DNA of 64,000 bases from Trissonchulus latispiculum. Lineage: Eukaryota; Nematoda; Enoplea; Enoplida; Ironidae. The first letter of the stretch is position 1, and every line of letters starts with the position of its first letter. The DNA lies in assembly GCA_030248195.1 (NCBI GenBank), contig JASAND010010958.1, positions 1 to 64,000 on the forward strand, read 5' to 3'. The position numbers and the translations under genes are program-made. Below the pieces are notes generated by a model. The model saw only the letters and a program-made list of their open reading frames with translations, was not told the origin of the DNA and searched no databases. This document shows positions 1 through 13,207 of this stretch, piece after piece.

Positions 1-68
1 CTACAAGAATTCCTTAATTTCTACAGGAGTCTTTTTAAGAGTGAACGGTTAGGCTTATATACGCGTAC

Positions 69-1141
69 CCATCATGGTCAAGGGAGCAAACAGATGATGA
101 CGAAACAGGCGCTGTTGTATTCGAGTGTAGCGCTGACGATAGAGATCAATCTTATCACCCGCCGTACCAAACAGTAGACGGCCAGTGATCGAGTTACGTT
201 CCACAAACTTTTTTCTTTCCGGTACAAAGTCCAGCAGCGGCACATCAAAGGCACTGATGACACTGAAAACAGTATCAATGGAATCCACAGCATCAGGCTG
301 CTGAGTACAGTCTTTGACGGCCTGCTGAACCTGTTCCAGTTCCACTGTAGCAGCGGACAGAGACTGATGCAGCACAGCCTAAAACCAACAACAGAAAGAG
401 ATTATACGGATCAGGAAAACTGTACATGCAAGAGAAACCTGGCCGCGTTGCAAAAGATTCTTCTATGCCTAGGAGCGCTCCTAAGTTCAGCTTAGGTGTT
501 GACTCACTTAGGAGAATCGGGTTTTAAAAGATACTCCTAAGCTAGGAGTGCTTATCCACCACTCCTAACTTTTCTTCTAAGTTGTCTAAGTTTAGGAGCA
601 GCGCCAGCTAAACTTAGGAGAAATCTTTTGAAACGGATTTAGGAGGTCTCCTAACTCCCTCCTAGGCAGCTCCTAGACATCCTCCTAAGTACCCTCCTAG
701 GAGGGCACTCAGGAAAATCTTTTGCAACGCGGCCCTGAATTTTAGCAAAAGACAAAGACAAAATAACAAAGAGGGGCTGCGGGAAGTGACGTTGGAATCT
801 TGAACGGAAAGTTCTTGAAGAATATTCTGATCGATACGTAAACCGTTGACCTATGTTAAAATCTTTATACGTGTACGCATGCAATACATCTCATGAGTGT
901 GAGAATTCAAAGTAGGATAAACAAAACGCTGTGCACAAAAGAGGAATTCCACAGAAGTTTAACGAATATAAATTGCCCCGAAACTAACTTCGACAATTTT
1001 ATTGAGCCAATCCCGCCTCTTAGAATCTGGATTAACCTTCTGCAACAGCTGAACCAGATACCGTTTGGCAGAAATACGAATGTCCAGCCCATGCAGCTTG
1101 AACATTTCAGCAACCTGAGTCTTTATAGCAGTATCACTCAT
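69..1141 (-). CDS. POLE2: DNA polymerase epsilon subunit 2, N-terminal exons (partial)
   Basis: This is the B (non-catalytic) subunit of the leading-strand replicase, which acts in the nucleus. Coding exon 1 is 1141-989 (51 codons, ATG at 1139-1141, donor GTTAGT). It encodes the small N-terminal helical domain, with FKLHGLDIR followed by KRYLVQLLQK. Exon 2 starts at 378 after a TTTTAG acceptor and runs to about 69, where the likely donor is GTACGC; this boundary is less certain. It carries DAVDSIDTVFSVISAFDVP, ERKKF and LFGTAGDKIDLYRQRYT, which match the linker of animal POLE2, where RERYT and HR-LF motifs are typical. The rest of the gene lies left of the window. Intron 1 (379-988) holds a 294-bp inverted-repeat transposon. 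The gene lies outside the inverted duplication and has no second copy here. Family identity is by recognition of motifs, not by a search. Confidence 0.85.
441..734. mobile_element. 294-bp hAT-like MITE in POLE2 intron 1
   Basis: It has perfect 19-bp terminal inverted repeats: GGCCGCGTTGCAAAAGATT at 441-459 and its complement at 716-734. The interior is a degenerate array of CTCCTAAG and CTTAGGAG units in both orientations. There is no coding capacity. A clear target duplication was not found. The right end can be read as CAGGGCCGCGTTGC, which resembles the end of the 6162-7017 element (CAGGGGCCCGTTGC). Confidence 0.75.
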
Positions 1142-1229
1142 CCTGTAGCCAAATATATGCTTAGATACTAAACAAAAATATTAAAAACGAATACATAGCA
1201 TTAGACGTTTCTAGCATATTGCAGCAGTT
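1142..1229. promoter_or_regulatory. possible bidirectional promoter between POLE2 and the + strand ORF
   Basis: POLE2 starts leftward at 1141 and an open reading frame runs rightward from 1230, leaving 88 bp of AT-rich sequence between them. A shared promoter is inferred only from this head-to-head layout. No clear TATA or initiator motif decides it, and the true start of the + strand gene may be later (for example the ATG at 1290). Confidence 0.3.
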
Positions 1230-1796
1230 ATGTGCAGTGCAACATTTTCAATACACTACAGTCAAGGGGTGACACCTGACGAAATTCCTATGTTGCGAAT
1301 GTTGACGAAAATTAAGATAAGACATCTGCTAACGTTGACGAACATCAATTTTAAGCTGACCCTGTCCCAGTTACGAATAGGAAAAATCCTTCTGTTAGCC
1401 CAATATCGGAACGAAATTAACCCCACTGCCTACCCCTCCGACCTGGGCCAAGACTGTTCCCAGGAGACAGAGACTCTAGACCGTCTAATCCGCTTCTGCT
1501 CAGCTAAAGAGGCTGAGGAGTCACTTCGACTGTTAACTTGGCTTAGACGTCCTTTGCGTTTCCTGAAGGGTGCTGGTGGTTGCTTAGATTACCTGTCCAG
1601 CTGTGTGGATCCGCTCACGCTGGCCCTACACATGATCATAATGAACTTCAATTTTCGACAGCACTGCAGCAGTGTTACGATTTTTGACAGAATGAAGGAA
1701 GCCGGCCGCCAGAAACAGCAGGGTATTTTTAGTTTTTTTTTCGGGGGGGGACTTCCCAGGGGGGGGTCGGGGGGGAGAAATGTTTTGCAAAAATGA
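1230..1796 (+). CDS. unrecognised protein; C-terminus overwritten by a transposon
   Basis: I do not recognise this protein. The frame is open from 1230, but the stretch from about 1400 looks most like real coding sequence: mixed polar and hydrophobic residues, GC-rich codons, blocks such as ETETLDRLIRFC, KEAEESLRLLTWLRR and DPLTLALHMIIMNFNF. The start is uncertain: ATG at 1230 or 1290, or an acceptor near 1398. The last native codon is CAG at 1716-1718. A 353-bp element (1719-2071) begins directly after it and is flanked by the 5-bp duplication AACAG. The first bases after the second AACAG are TGA (2077-2079), in the same frame. The ancestral protein therefore ended ...MKEAGRQKQ-stop, and the present frame runs 25 codons into the element before a stop at 1794-1796. 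Divergently arranged with POLE2. Confidence 0.45.
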   Translation: MCSATFSIHYSQGVTPDEIPMLRMLTKIKIRHLLTLTNINFKLTLSQLRIGKILLLAQYRNEINPTAYPSDLGQDCSQETETLDRLIRFCSAKEAEESLRLLTWLRRPLRFLKGAGGCLDYLSSCVDPLTLALHMIIMNFNFRQHCSSVTIFDRMKEAGRQKQQGIFSFFFGGGLPRGGSGGRNVLQK

Positions 1797-2071
1797 GCAA
1801 AAATTGGTATTGTTTGGCGTATTTTAGATGTAGAAAGGGAAAAAGTTCTCAAAAATGCCAGGATTTAAGCTAAAAACAGCCATTTTTACGAAAAAATCTC
1901 CGGCGAAGCCGGAAAATATTTGAAAATTTGCCTATTTTTGGCAAAAATTTGTGTCCCCAAAGAATCCGGGGAGGGGGAGCAAAAGACCCGAGAGGGGCGA
2001 TTTCGGGGGGGAAAGGCATCTTCGGGGGGGGGGGGGGTCAATTTCGGCCCCCCCGGTTAAAAAATACCCTG
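1719..2071. mobile_element. G-run transposon (353 bp) with 5-bp target duplication AACAG
   Basis: Ends are CAGGGTATTTTTA and its near complement TAAAAAATACCCTG. It is flanked by AACAG at 1714-1718 and 2072-2076. The interior has runs of 7-10 G near the left end, a GC hairpin CCGGCGAAGCCGG at 1900-1912, and more G/C runs at the right. It belongs with the elements at 10559-10912, 27371-27695 and 33823-34175. No coding capacity. Confidence 0.8.
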
Positions 2072-2079
2072 AACAGTGA

Positions 2080-2754
2080 TACTCAAGCCTGCCGTTCACA
2101 GGCCGGATAATAGATGCATTTTCAAGCAGCTTCCCGGAGCCAACGCTGTGACTCTTATTTTAAATTTGTTGACTTGTACGGCCTTCAATCGACCATTCTA
2201 TTGGATGTTTGCAGCAGAGATGAAACCGGATCACTATTTACTCACTCGGTATTATTGAAAATGATTAAGCTAGGAAAAATTAAATACTTATATTGGGGTG
2301 CGATGAGTGTTCTTGGTCCTTCTGGACAGTCTAAAATATAAAGTTTAGCAATCTTGTTGCTTTCTTATAACTAACTTTGGAAAGCACGTGAATGTTGTAA
2401 ATAAGCCGCAAAAAAGAAATGTTATGCTTATTACAAGGATTCAGACAATATGTAGTACAAATAAGATCAAACTAAAATCTAATATTCGCTAAGGATACAA
2501 TTAGGAAAAGTGAAAATCAAAACAGAGTCTGTGAACCTTATTTTGCTAGGGGTTTCGGTTTCACCCTCCCCCTCGGCCCAGAGGGCTATATACCTCACCT
2601 CCAAAATCCAGATTCTTAGCCAAAAAACCGGAAAAATCCGGATTTTCAGCGGCCTTCGGTAAAAATTAGTAAAAATCTTAAAAAATATGCTAAGACAGCA
2701 AAAAATTCCCCCAAACCAAAACACCGAAACCAGACCAGATCAGAGCTCCTGGCC
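2080..2754. other. non-coding spacer
   Basis: Short chance ORFs only. A C-rich stretch with CCCTCCCCCTCGGCCC lies near 2560-2590. I see no gene, RNA or complete element here; the right part borders the inverted repeat that begins at 2755. Confidence 0.5.
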
Positions 2755-4451
2755 GCATATTTCTAATCTGTGTAACTGGAACACGCATTCTAAAATGTGT
2801 AGCGTATATAAATACGCAAGCGATTAGAAAGTGTGTACTTGGAATACGCAGCATACTTTCTAGTGTTTCATTATATGCTATTATTGGCTCATATAAATAC
2901 GTTATGCCCACTGTGTATGGTATTATATGCTGCATATAAATTAGTTATATGAAGTATGAACATACTAGTGGAGAAATGCAAAAATATAACCACACGGTGC
3001 AGTCTCAATTGGCAAAGGGAGCTTTGTCTAATTTTTAACAAAATGCTTGTTTTGGTTTAAATCCTATATGAATGCATTTGAACACATTTCAGAATATTAA
3101 CGAAATAAAAAAGTAGCGAAATTTCAAAGTTTTTCATAGTTTAAATTTCTGTGTTTTCCACGGGAAACCAACGTCACTGAAAATATTCGGTTTCTGATTT
3201 TGTAAATTTTAAAAACTAAAGATTCTAATTTTTTACCAAACAATCCAAATGTTTTGGAAAGCATTCATTCAACAGTTGGGCTAAATATAAGAAAACTATC
3301 AGTCTAAATTAATAATTCGGTCTTAAATTGAGTCTGGTAGTGTGAGCAAATAAAATAAATTTATTGAACAAAATATTATACACATCCGAATCATTTTAAC
3401 AATAATTAACAAATTTACAGCAAAATACAGGATTTTTGTATATCTTGGGCAAACAAAAAACAACTTAAGTTGTTAACAACAAAACAATCTCACCCCCTCC
3501 CCCAAATTTTTAAGTAAATTATATATAGCTTATTCTTATCACAATTCCAACCCTCTTAAAGTTTGACAAATTCGGCCAAGTTTTGAATGAATGCATGCCA
3601 AAACATTTGAATTGATTTGTGAAAATTTCAATTGGGAATTTTTAGTTTTTAAAATTTGCAAAATCAAAAATAGAATATGTTTGAGTGACGTTGGTTTCCC
3701 GTAGAAAACACACTACCGTAGTGATGTTTCAGTCACTGAAACTGAAACTGAAACTATTTTGAGAAGAGACCTGAAACTGAAACATTTTTAGGCAGCCAAC
3801 TGAAACTGAAACTATATTGGGTAAAAGACTGAAACTCGGACTGAAACTACTTTCAGTCTTTCCTTAAATCTTGAAATTTTTTAGGGTTTGATCTTCTATT
3901 CTGTTAACATTGCTGTAAGAGACTGAATAAACATTAAATTGTGCTTTATATTAACTCAGAGAGCTGGAAACCGTTGTTTTTAAAGCGAACTGAAACTGAA
4001 CTCCGACTGAAACTAAAACTGAAACTGAAATTATTTCGAACCACCGACTGAAACTGAAATCGGCTACTGAAACAACACTATGTACACAACCGTTACCTTT
4101 TGTTTTGTTAATATTTTGAAATGTGTTCAAATGCATTCATCTAGGATTTAGACCAAAACAAGCATTTTGTTAAAAATTAGACAAAGCTCCCTTTGCCAAT
4201 TGAGACTGCACCGTGTGGTTATATTTTTGCATTTCTCCACTAGTATGTTCATACTTCATATAACTCATTTATATGCAGCATATAATACCATACACAGTGG
4301 GCATATAACGTATTTATATGAGCCAATAAAAACATATAATGAAACACTAAAAAGTATTCTGCGTATTCCAAGTACACACTTTCTAATCGCTTCCGTATTT
4401 ACGCTACACATTTTAGAATGCGTATTCCAGTTACACAGATTAGAAATATGC
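2755..4451. repeat. 1.7-kb foldback element
   Basis: GCATATTTCTAATCTG at 2755 is mirrored by CAGATTAGAAATATGC ending at 4451. Pairing continues inward through about 350 bp per arm (2755-3106 against 4098-4451), then more weakly (CCAACGTCACT near 3170 against AGTGACGTTGG near 3690). The right half is interrupted by the CTGAAAC-array element at 3719-4080. No coding capacity seen. Confidence 0.8.
3719..4080. mobile_element. hAT-like element with CTGAAA array
   Basis: It begins TAGTGATGTTTCAGT and ends with the complement of TAGTGTTGTTTCAGTAG. Between the ends lie many copies of CTGAAACTGAAACT in one orientation, separated by a short AT-rich core (about 3850-3960). It lies inside the foldback element. 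The target duplication is unclear (ACACTACCG and ACACAACCG flank it imperfectly). Confidence 0.6.
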
Positions 4452-4574
4452 CTCCCCTCCTGGCCCGGTCCATTTAGTGACCCGAACTGACCCGGTTTCA
4501 TCTCTGGTTTGCGGTTGTCGAGCCGACAGTCGGTCTTTCTTACCGAGAGGAGGGGGGGGGGGGGAACAAAAAGT

Positions 4575-5594
4575 AGGGCTAAAAATTGAGGTAAAATGGG
4601 TGTACATTGTGAACTCAAATAATGACGGACCATATGCTTTTTTCGTTCAGCAATTTTTGGAACATTGTTTGCAAAAGTGTCGGAATGTGGAATTTGCTTG
4701 CCAGTTACTGCACGATTTCGGGTCGCAGCAGTTTTTATATGTAGTTGTTAGTCAAAAACTGAATTTTTAAAGAGAGTAAAGTACTGTACAAGCAATATTT
4801 GCCAGTACTGTAAACTAATAGAAAAGCCTAAATTTTACCATTTTCTGTAGATTTGCTGCTATAAATCTTAATATTACCAAAACTTTGAAATTTCTATTGC
4901 AAATTCATGTTTTCAGTTTTGGTCAGTTTAATTTTTATAAGTTAACAGTTGTTGCCAAATTTTATGCAACGCTCGCTTTCTATGAAATTCTACTTATTTT
5001 TAATTCCAAAATCGCTTATTTTAATGAGTAGCTTATGATCCCACTTGGTTATGATTTTTATGCAAAATGCAAATTCGCTTATTGTATATGAATTTATTGA
5101 ATTTGGTTTTCAACTTATTGCAATTTTTATATCGGTCTCTGTGATCGGCAATTTTGGGTCTCAGGCTTCAATTACCTGTTTCATAGCTTAAAACCTTTTC
5201 AGTAACTACAAGCAAAATAGAATTAGAATAATATACACAAATTATGAAGTTTGATGCAACTTCCAGAAAATAGGAACATATCGGCAAGCTCGTAGAATGC
5301 GAACTTTTATGTTGCTTCTAGCATCTTCTCGTTGTGCTACTTTAAAATGAGCCGCGCAAAACGGCAAGTTTCAGTTTTACATTACAATATTCACTTTTAT
5401 ACTTGCCAACTTTTTGTAGCTTAGTTGGCTTTGGTGTCGCTGAAATTCTAAGATGGGAACTTTGGGTCACTGTACTTATATCTACCGAATACATACAAAT
5501 AAACCTTCAAATTTGCAACAATCCAGACAAACTACAGAATGAGACAAGTAAAAAGTTTATTGCACAAAAGTAATAATCACAGACAATCAATCGG

Positions 5595-5632
<38 letters not shown>

Positions 5633-6734
5633 TATATACCGATTGATTGTCTGTGATTATTTACTTTTGTGCAATAAACTTTTTACTTGTCTCGTTCATC
5701 CAGTAGTTTGTCTAGTTGTTTGCAAATTTGAAGGTTTGTTTGTATGTATTCAGTAGATATAAGTACAGTGATTACTAAAGGGACGCTTCGCGAAAACTTG
5801 TCAAATCTTTCTTCCTGAGGTTCTCCCATCTTAGAACATGTTCAGCGACAAAATCAGCTAAGCAACAAAAGTTGGCAAGTATAAAGTGAATATTGTAAAT
5901 GTAAAACGAAACTACGTTTGCGCACGCAGCTCATTTTAAAGTAGCACAACGGAGGTCTTAAAGTAACATAAAGTTCGCATTCGTTTTGAGCTACCGAGCG
6001 AGAGACTATGTTCCTATTTTGTCGGCTCGGCACCCACCAGATTGCATCAAACCTCATAGTTTGTGTATATTATTCTAATTCTATTTTTGCTTGTAGTTCC
6101 TGAAAAAGGTTTTAAGCTATGAAAAACCGATAATTGAAAACACGGACCCAAAAATTGCGTCCTGGGGCCCGTTGCATAAAAATTACAATAAGTTAATAAG
6201 TCCAATAAGTCATATACAATAAGCGAATTTGCGTTGCATAAAAGTCATAACCAAATAAGTCATAAGCTACTTATTAAAATAAGCGATTTTGGAATTAAAA
6301 TAAGTAAATTTCATAAGCGAGCGTTGCATAAAATTTGGCAATAACTATTAACTTATAAAAAGTCGCTTATTAAAATAAGCGAATTTGCAATAAAATTTCA
6401 AGTTTTATTGTATTAGATTTATAGCAACAAATCTACAGAAAATGGTAAATTTAGGCTTTTCTGACCAGTTTACAATACTGGTAGAAATGTACTTGTACAG
6501 TACTTTTACTCTCTTTAAAAATTCAGTTTTTGTTCTTTATTAGTAGCGTAACATTGTATATAAAAACTGCCACGACCGAAATCGTAACGATGATGCAATA
6601 GCAACGAAGCAAATTCCACATTCCGTTACTACATAAGCAATGTTCTAAAAATTGCTGAACAGAAAAAGCATATGGTCCGTCATTATTTGAGTTCACAATG
6701 TACACAATTACATTTTACCTCAATTTTTAGCCCT
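4575..6734. repeat. 2.16-kb palindrome with (TA)n core
   Basis: AGGGCTAAAAATTGAGGTAA at 4575 pairs with its complement ending at 6734. The arms stay alignable over their whole length with small indels and meet at a TA-repeat near 5594-5641. If the ends are read as GGGCTAAAAATTG, each is flanked by TA, which would fit a TA-targeting element. Both arms contain stretches rich in AATAAG and CTTATT. No coding capacity. Confidence 0.8.
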
Positions 6735-7017
6735 AAAGAGTTTGTTTGCTAAACTTTTTCATTTAATGGCTCCTAAACTAATTGTGTTGCTCTTCGTAAA
6801 ACTGAAGCATATATGCAATAAGTAGCCAGCTATTTCAGTTGAACTTCAGTTGAACATATGACTTTTCGCTTATTATAATTCAGATTTACTTATGAAATAA
6901 TCGCTTATTACAATAAAATTTTATGCAACACTTTTACTTATTGTATATGACATATTAACTTATGAACATATTAACTTATGAACTTATAACTTATCATTTT
7001 TATGCAACGGGCCCCTG
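6162..7017. mobile_element. hAT-like terminal repeats with AATAAGT array
   Basis: CTGGGGCCCGTTGCATAAAA at 6162 is mirrored by a stretch ending GCAACGGGCCCCTG at 7017. Subterminal DNA is rich in AATAAGT and its complement. It overlaps the right arm of the 4575-6734 palindrome, so the two are nested or share an origin; I could not resolve the order. No 8-bp duplication was found. Confidence 0.5.
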
Positions 7018-7158
7018 GCTTATTACCACAATTTCATTTTTAAATGGAGTCAAACGGGCTATATCAGCCAGTAGCTTTATATGATGGAGCGAGTTAAGTC
7101 TGTTCAGCGCATGAAACAGGTTTAGAGAGAGAGAAATTTTCGCCTCCGTAACCGGTAA

Positions 7159-8949
7159 CAGGCCTGTTGCGGTTCCTATTTTTCCTATTTTTTCCTATTT
7201 TTTCGAGACATTCCTATTTATTCCTATTTTCAGCCGAAATTCCTATTTTTTCCTATTTTTTTGTATTTGACCAGTGTAAAGTGTAAATTTTCATTCGCAT
7301 CTTGGTAATTTTTGTTGAACAGAACACAATATTTTGTTTAAACTTTGACCGACAAAATAAATTTTTAGAAAAATTTTGCGCCTTCGGCGCAACTATTTTC
7401 CTTGTTTTTAAAACGTCATCGTTTCACCTTTGCTTATATTAGTCCTCCAACTTACACTAGATATTATATACCTTGGTTGGTACATATGTTTGCTTTGGGT
7501 TACTCAATTCTTCGTATGAAAATTAAAAGCTTTATACGACCGTGGCCACAACATTTTCCTGTTATAAAATTCTTCGTTATGCGCCAGCACGGATTAAATT
7601 AAATTCCTATTCCCAAAATGTTTGGTAATTGGGCCTACGCAACGTACTTCGTAATATGCATTCGTAATACGCTCGTTGCATATCCACACTAGTTTTACTC
7701 ATACGTTAACCATGGGTGTTAGTGTTTAGTTCTACCATTTTAGAAATGGTAGATTCCATCCAACCCAAAGATAACGAATTAGAGATATAAGTAACTGCGG
7801 AGGGTTTGGGGTCTGGGTTGGTTCCCAGCAAAAATAGCTATTTTGTGAAATTGAGATTCAGTAGCAATTTTCTTGAGCACTTTGACTGATCTTTTTCAGT
7901 AATTTTCTCTTTCTGTCGCTAGCATGAGTGCGCACAAGACCAAAAGTTTTTGTCATTTCACAAATAAAGTGCAGGCCAGAAGTCGGCAAATTTTCATAAC
8001 TTTAAGGTTTGAAACGGTTTTTAAGCAATATACAAATGAATTCAGTCAGTTTTAGAAAATTTTGCGAATTTTTCAGAAACATTCAAAAATTTTGGGGAAT
8101 TTCATTTTTTCCCACTAATTTTTCAAAAATTTTCCAACTTACGAAAAAACCAGTGAGTTCTTTTGACAACTGCGGACGAAACAAAAAACCACTTTTTTCG
8201 GTTGTCCCTTCCTGTGGCCATCCCGGGTTTAACCCAGATTAAATTCAAAAAGTTTAAGGTGTATTCATAGTTCCAGACGCAAGCAGACGCCCGTATGTAA
8301 GCGTCTGCATGCGTTAGTGAGCATGAATATGTTACAATTAATTTTAAACGGTTAAACGGCATGTTATCAGAAACGTCGACGCGCATCTACGCACGTCGAC
8401 GCGCGTCTCTAAGCGTTTGCGACTATGTATGCACCTTAATAACATCGCTCCGATTGGCCGACTCGTCAAATATTTCAGCTTTAAATATTAATCTGATTAT
8501 TAGTGATGGGCAGTGGGCACAGGTGGGGAAGGGGACATTTCCCCCTCTTCGGCGAAGTCGTCCACAAGGGTCGCGAAATTGCTCCCAGAAAGGGTAAGAA
8601 AATTGCCCAAAAAGTAGGTTTTACGACTAAAATTTTCCAGTTTCGCCGGAATTGTTCACTTAAAATGACTATTGTTTGCTAAAAACATCCGAAAAACGTG
8701 TTTTGGCTAAAAATCGATGTTTTTTGTTAAAAATGGCAAAAATCGCTTAAAAATCGCTTTCAAAAGTACCCCTAAGAAAAATCGCTCTCACGTTCTCCTG
8801 AAAACAACAAATTAAGCCTTCTTTTTAAGCCTGGGAATTCCTATTTTTTCCTATTTTTTGACCAAAAAGTTCCTATTTATTCCTATTTTTTGATGGTAAA
8901 ATTCCTATTTTTATTCCTATTTTTTGGAAAACCCCGCGCAACAGCCCTG
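7159..8949. mobile_element. hAT-like element with TTCCTATTTT array; marks the left end of the duplication
   Basis: Ends are CAGGCCTGTTGCGG at 7159 and the complement of CAGGGCTGTTGCGCGGGG at 8949. Repeats of TTCCTATTTTT lie just inside both ends (7171-7260 and 8837-8925). The interior includes a GCGCCTTCGGCGC hairpin at 7378-7390. The 8 bases outside the two ends do not match (ACCGGTAA and CATGTGCA). Homology to the right arm starts at the next base, 8950. Confidence 0.6.
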
Positions 8950-8967
8950 CATGTGCAATATAAGCTA

Positions 8968-11164
<2,197 letters not shown>

Positions 11165-11581
11165 GCGAACCGTGGACAAGCAAACATGGAGGCAATCTTT
11201 GCATCTGTGTTTTAAGTCTTTTTGTCCTGTTGTTTTGCTGTATTGATATCACAATTTTCTTCTTCAGCTGTTATTTTGCTTTGTTTTCTACTTGTACTTG
11301 TATAACATAACAGGCCCCCGTTCTGTTTAATTTATATGCCGTTTTTAATGTGCACTTGTTTTTTTCTTGTCAGTGTTCATATGTATATTTAGACTGATAT
11401 AAGTCGAACTTTCAAACATTTCTTTTGCTTGAGTATGGAAGACAAGTTTTCAGAAGATGAAATTAGTATCGAAGGAGAACGAAATTTTTTGTTTTTTTAT
11501 CTTTCAACTGTACTATTTTTCATTCTTGTGCAATTGTTCTTCATGGTCCTGGGTGTTATTATACTACTGTCGTTTTATGGA

Positions 11582-11587
11582 AATAAA
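11582..11587 (+). promoter_or_regulatory. candidate CDC48 polyadenylation signal
   Basis: AATAAA lies about 420 bases after the CDC48 stop and is conserved in the right arm as TTTATT at 60984-60989. Confidence 0.5.
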
Positions 11588-12049
11588 CTTGATTCTAAAA
11601 CTTCTCTTTAGTTGGTTAGGTATTACTTCTAGAAAAACTTGGAAATTTTCGATTCGATGGGGTGAACAACTAGCATCCATAGTGCAGCATAGCTCTGCGC
11701 TTTCAAACTGCGCGTACCTGCGGGCCGCAGTCAGATGATGTCCGCAAAATTTTTCGAGTGCTATAACGATAACTATGCTGAAAATTTATTAAAAATGCCT
11801 ATAACCTAATAGTGTATGGAGCTGTGTTGCCGAAAAACGTTTCAAAAATTTTAAAAATTAAATTAACATAGCTTTGGCCGATGCGGCCAATGGCCGGCCA
11901 AGCCATTAGCCGCTGGCTGAGAATTTCTGGGCCAAATGATGATAATTTCTGCGCAGAGAATCCTACCCCATAGCTTAACAATCCGTGTCAAATATTAAAA
12001 TGTTAAATTCTAATTTCATGCATGTGCATTATTCGTTACTGTATACATG

Positions 12050-12816
12050 TGTCACAGGCCCGAGGTCGTCGGTTTCTGCTGGAAGCGTGCAGAGGCAATG
12101 ACCTGTGACGGCTGTGGTGTGGATCGTTGTCTGTCTTAAGAGTCACTGAAGGCTAGGCTTTTACTAGGCAAAGCAGGCAGGTATAGGTATAGATATACAA
12201 AGTCAGACAGAGTTCTAGCTACCGGCAGGCGTACACAAAGAAAGGCGCACAATAACAAAATGCAAGGGTATTTAAACAAGCATCAGCTCCGCCCCTTTTT
12301 GCTACCGTCTCCTCTTCTCTTGGTCAGCCCATCTCCTCTTTTCCAGTCTTTCTGTCCAAAAAGTAATGGCCTATTTCATCAAAAACCATAAAAACTAGGT
12401 CGGTCCCTTCTCTGACGGAGCATATTACGTAACATCACTGACAAGTTTTGAAACAGCACAGGAAACATAAAAACACGAAAAAGGGAGCAAATTATCCATC
12501 ACCCGGCACAATTCTAAGAACTAGCAAAATCACGCCACTTCCCTATAATTTCTGGCCAATGAGAAAACACCGCAAACTTTACGTAAGAACTGCTGACTCT
12601 AGCCTGCCTTCAGCGGCTACCATAAGAACCTTTAAGAGAGAAAGTCCTACTATAGCTGGGACTTAGAATATTTACGAAAAGTAAAGAGTTTTAGGTAGGT
12701 ACGTAAGCTTAACTTTCTTTTATAATTTTCATAATTTTGATACCTAAGAATTAATTTTCATTATTACACATTAAATAATTTAGCTGTTTTACGTATGAAT
12801 TTGTACACCTGTGACA
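12050..12816. mobile_element. possible solo LTR (767 bp)
   Basis: It starts TGTCACAGG and ends with the exact complement CCTGTGACA, so it has the TG...CA ends of an LTR. TATTTAAA near 12270 could be its promoter. A target duplication is not clear, and no retroviral gene, primer-binding site or polypurine tract was found. It lies in the block missing from the right arm, which fits a recent insertion. Confidence 0.35.
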
Positions 12817-13207
12817 TATGTTTGTATGTGTGTTCGTTCATATTTTACGCTGCTCTCAGCCGCTTTTGATATATTGGATCTGGCGCCAGCCGGTGCCAAT
12901 TCTAGCTGTTTCCCCCTCATGTCAACAATTTTCCGAGAGTTAAGGGGCGGCCGCCTTCGGGTGGGATTTCTTTTGTCTGCGATGTAAACGATGTTTTGAC
13001 TGCCTGCTTGACTAGGTATAAAATTCTACAATACAATTCTGCAATGTAATCGATAAAGGTGATGTTACCTATATTCAATAATGTTGAAAATTACTAGATC
13101 ATTACCGCACAAGAGCATGGTGCGACCTCAGTCGAAGTTTGGTACTGTGTGAGTACTGGGAGTATCAACAAACATTTTGCTACTCAACCATTCAATCGCA
13201 TCAGAAG

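Noticed and set aside
2102..2151. A terminal exon (reading GRIIDAFSSSFPEPTL) spliced to a donor at 1723 of the unknown + gene
   Set aside because: The supposed intron coincides with a transposon bounded by AACAG duplications, and an in-frame TGA follows the second copy; displacement of the native stop explains the data better than splicing.
7402..7602. ORF of 66 residues inside the 7159-8949 element, considered as a transposase remnant
   Set aside because: No recognisable transposase motif (no DDE or hAT dimerisation signature) and too short.
12448..12666. ORF of 72 residues in the possible LTR
   Set aside because: No homology recognised, basic low-information sequence; probably chance.
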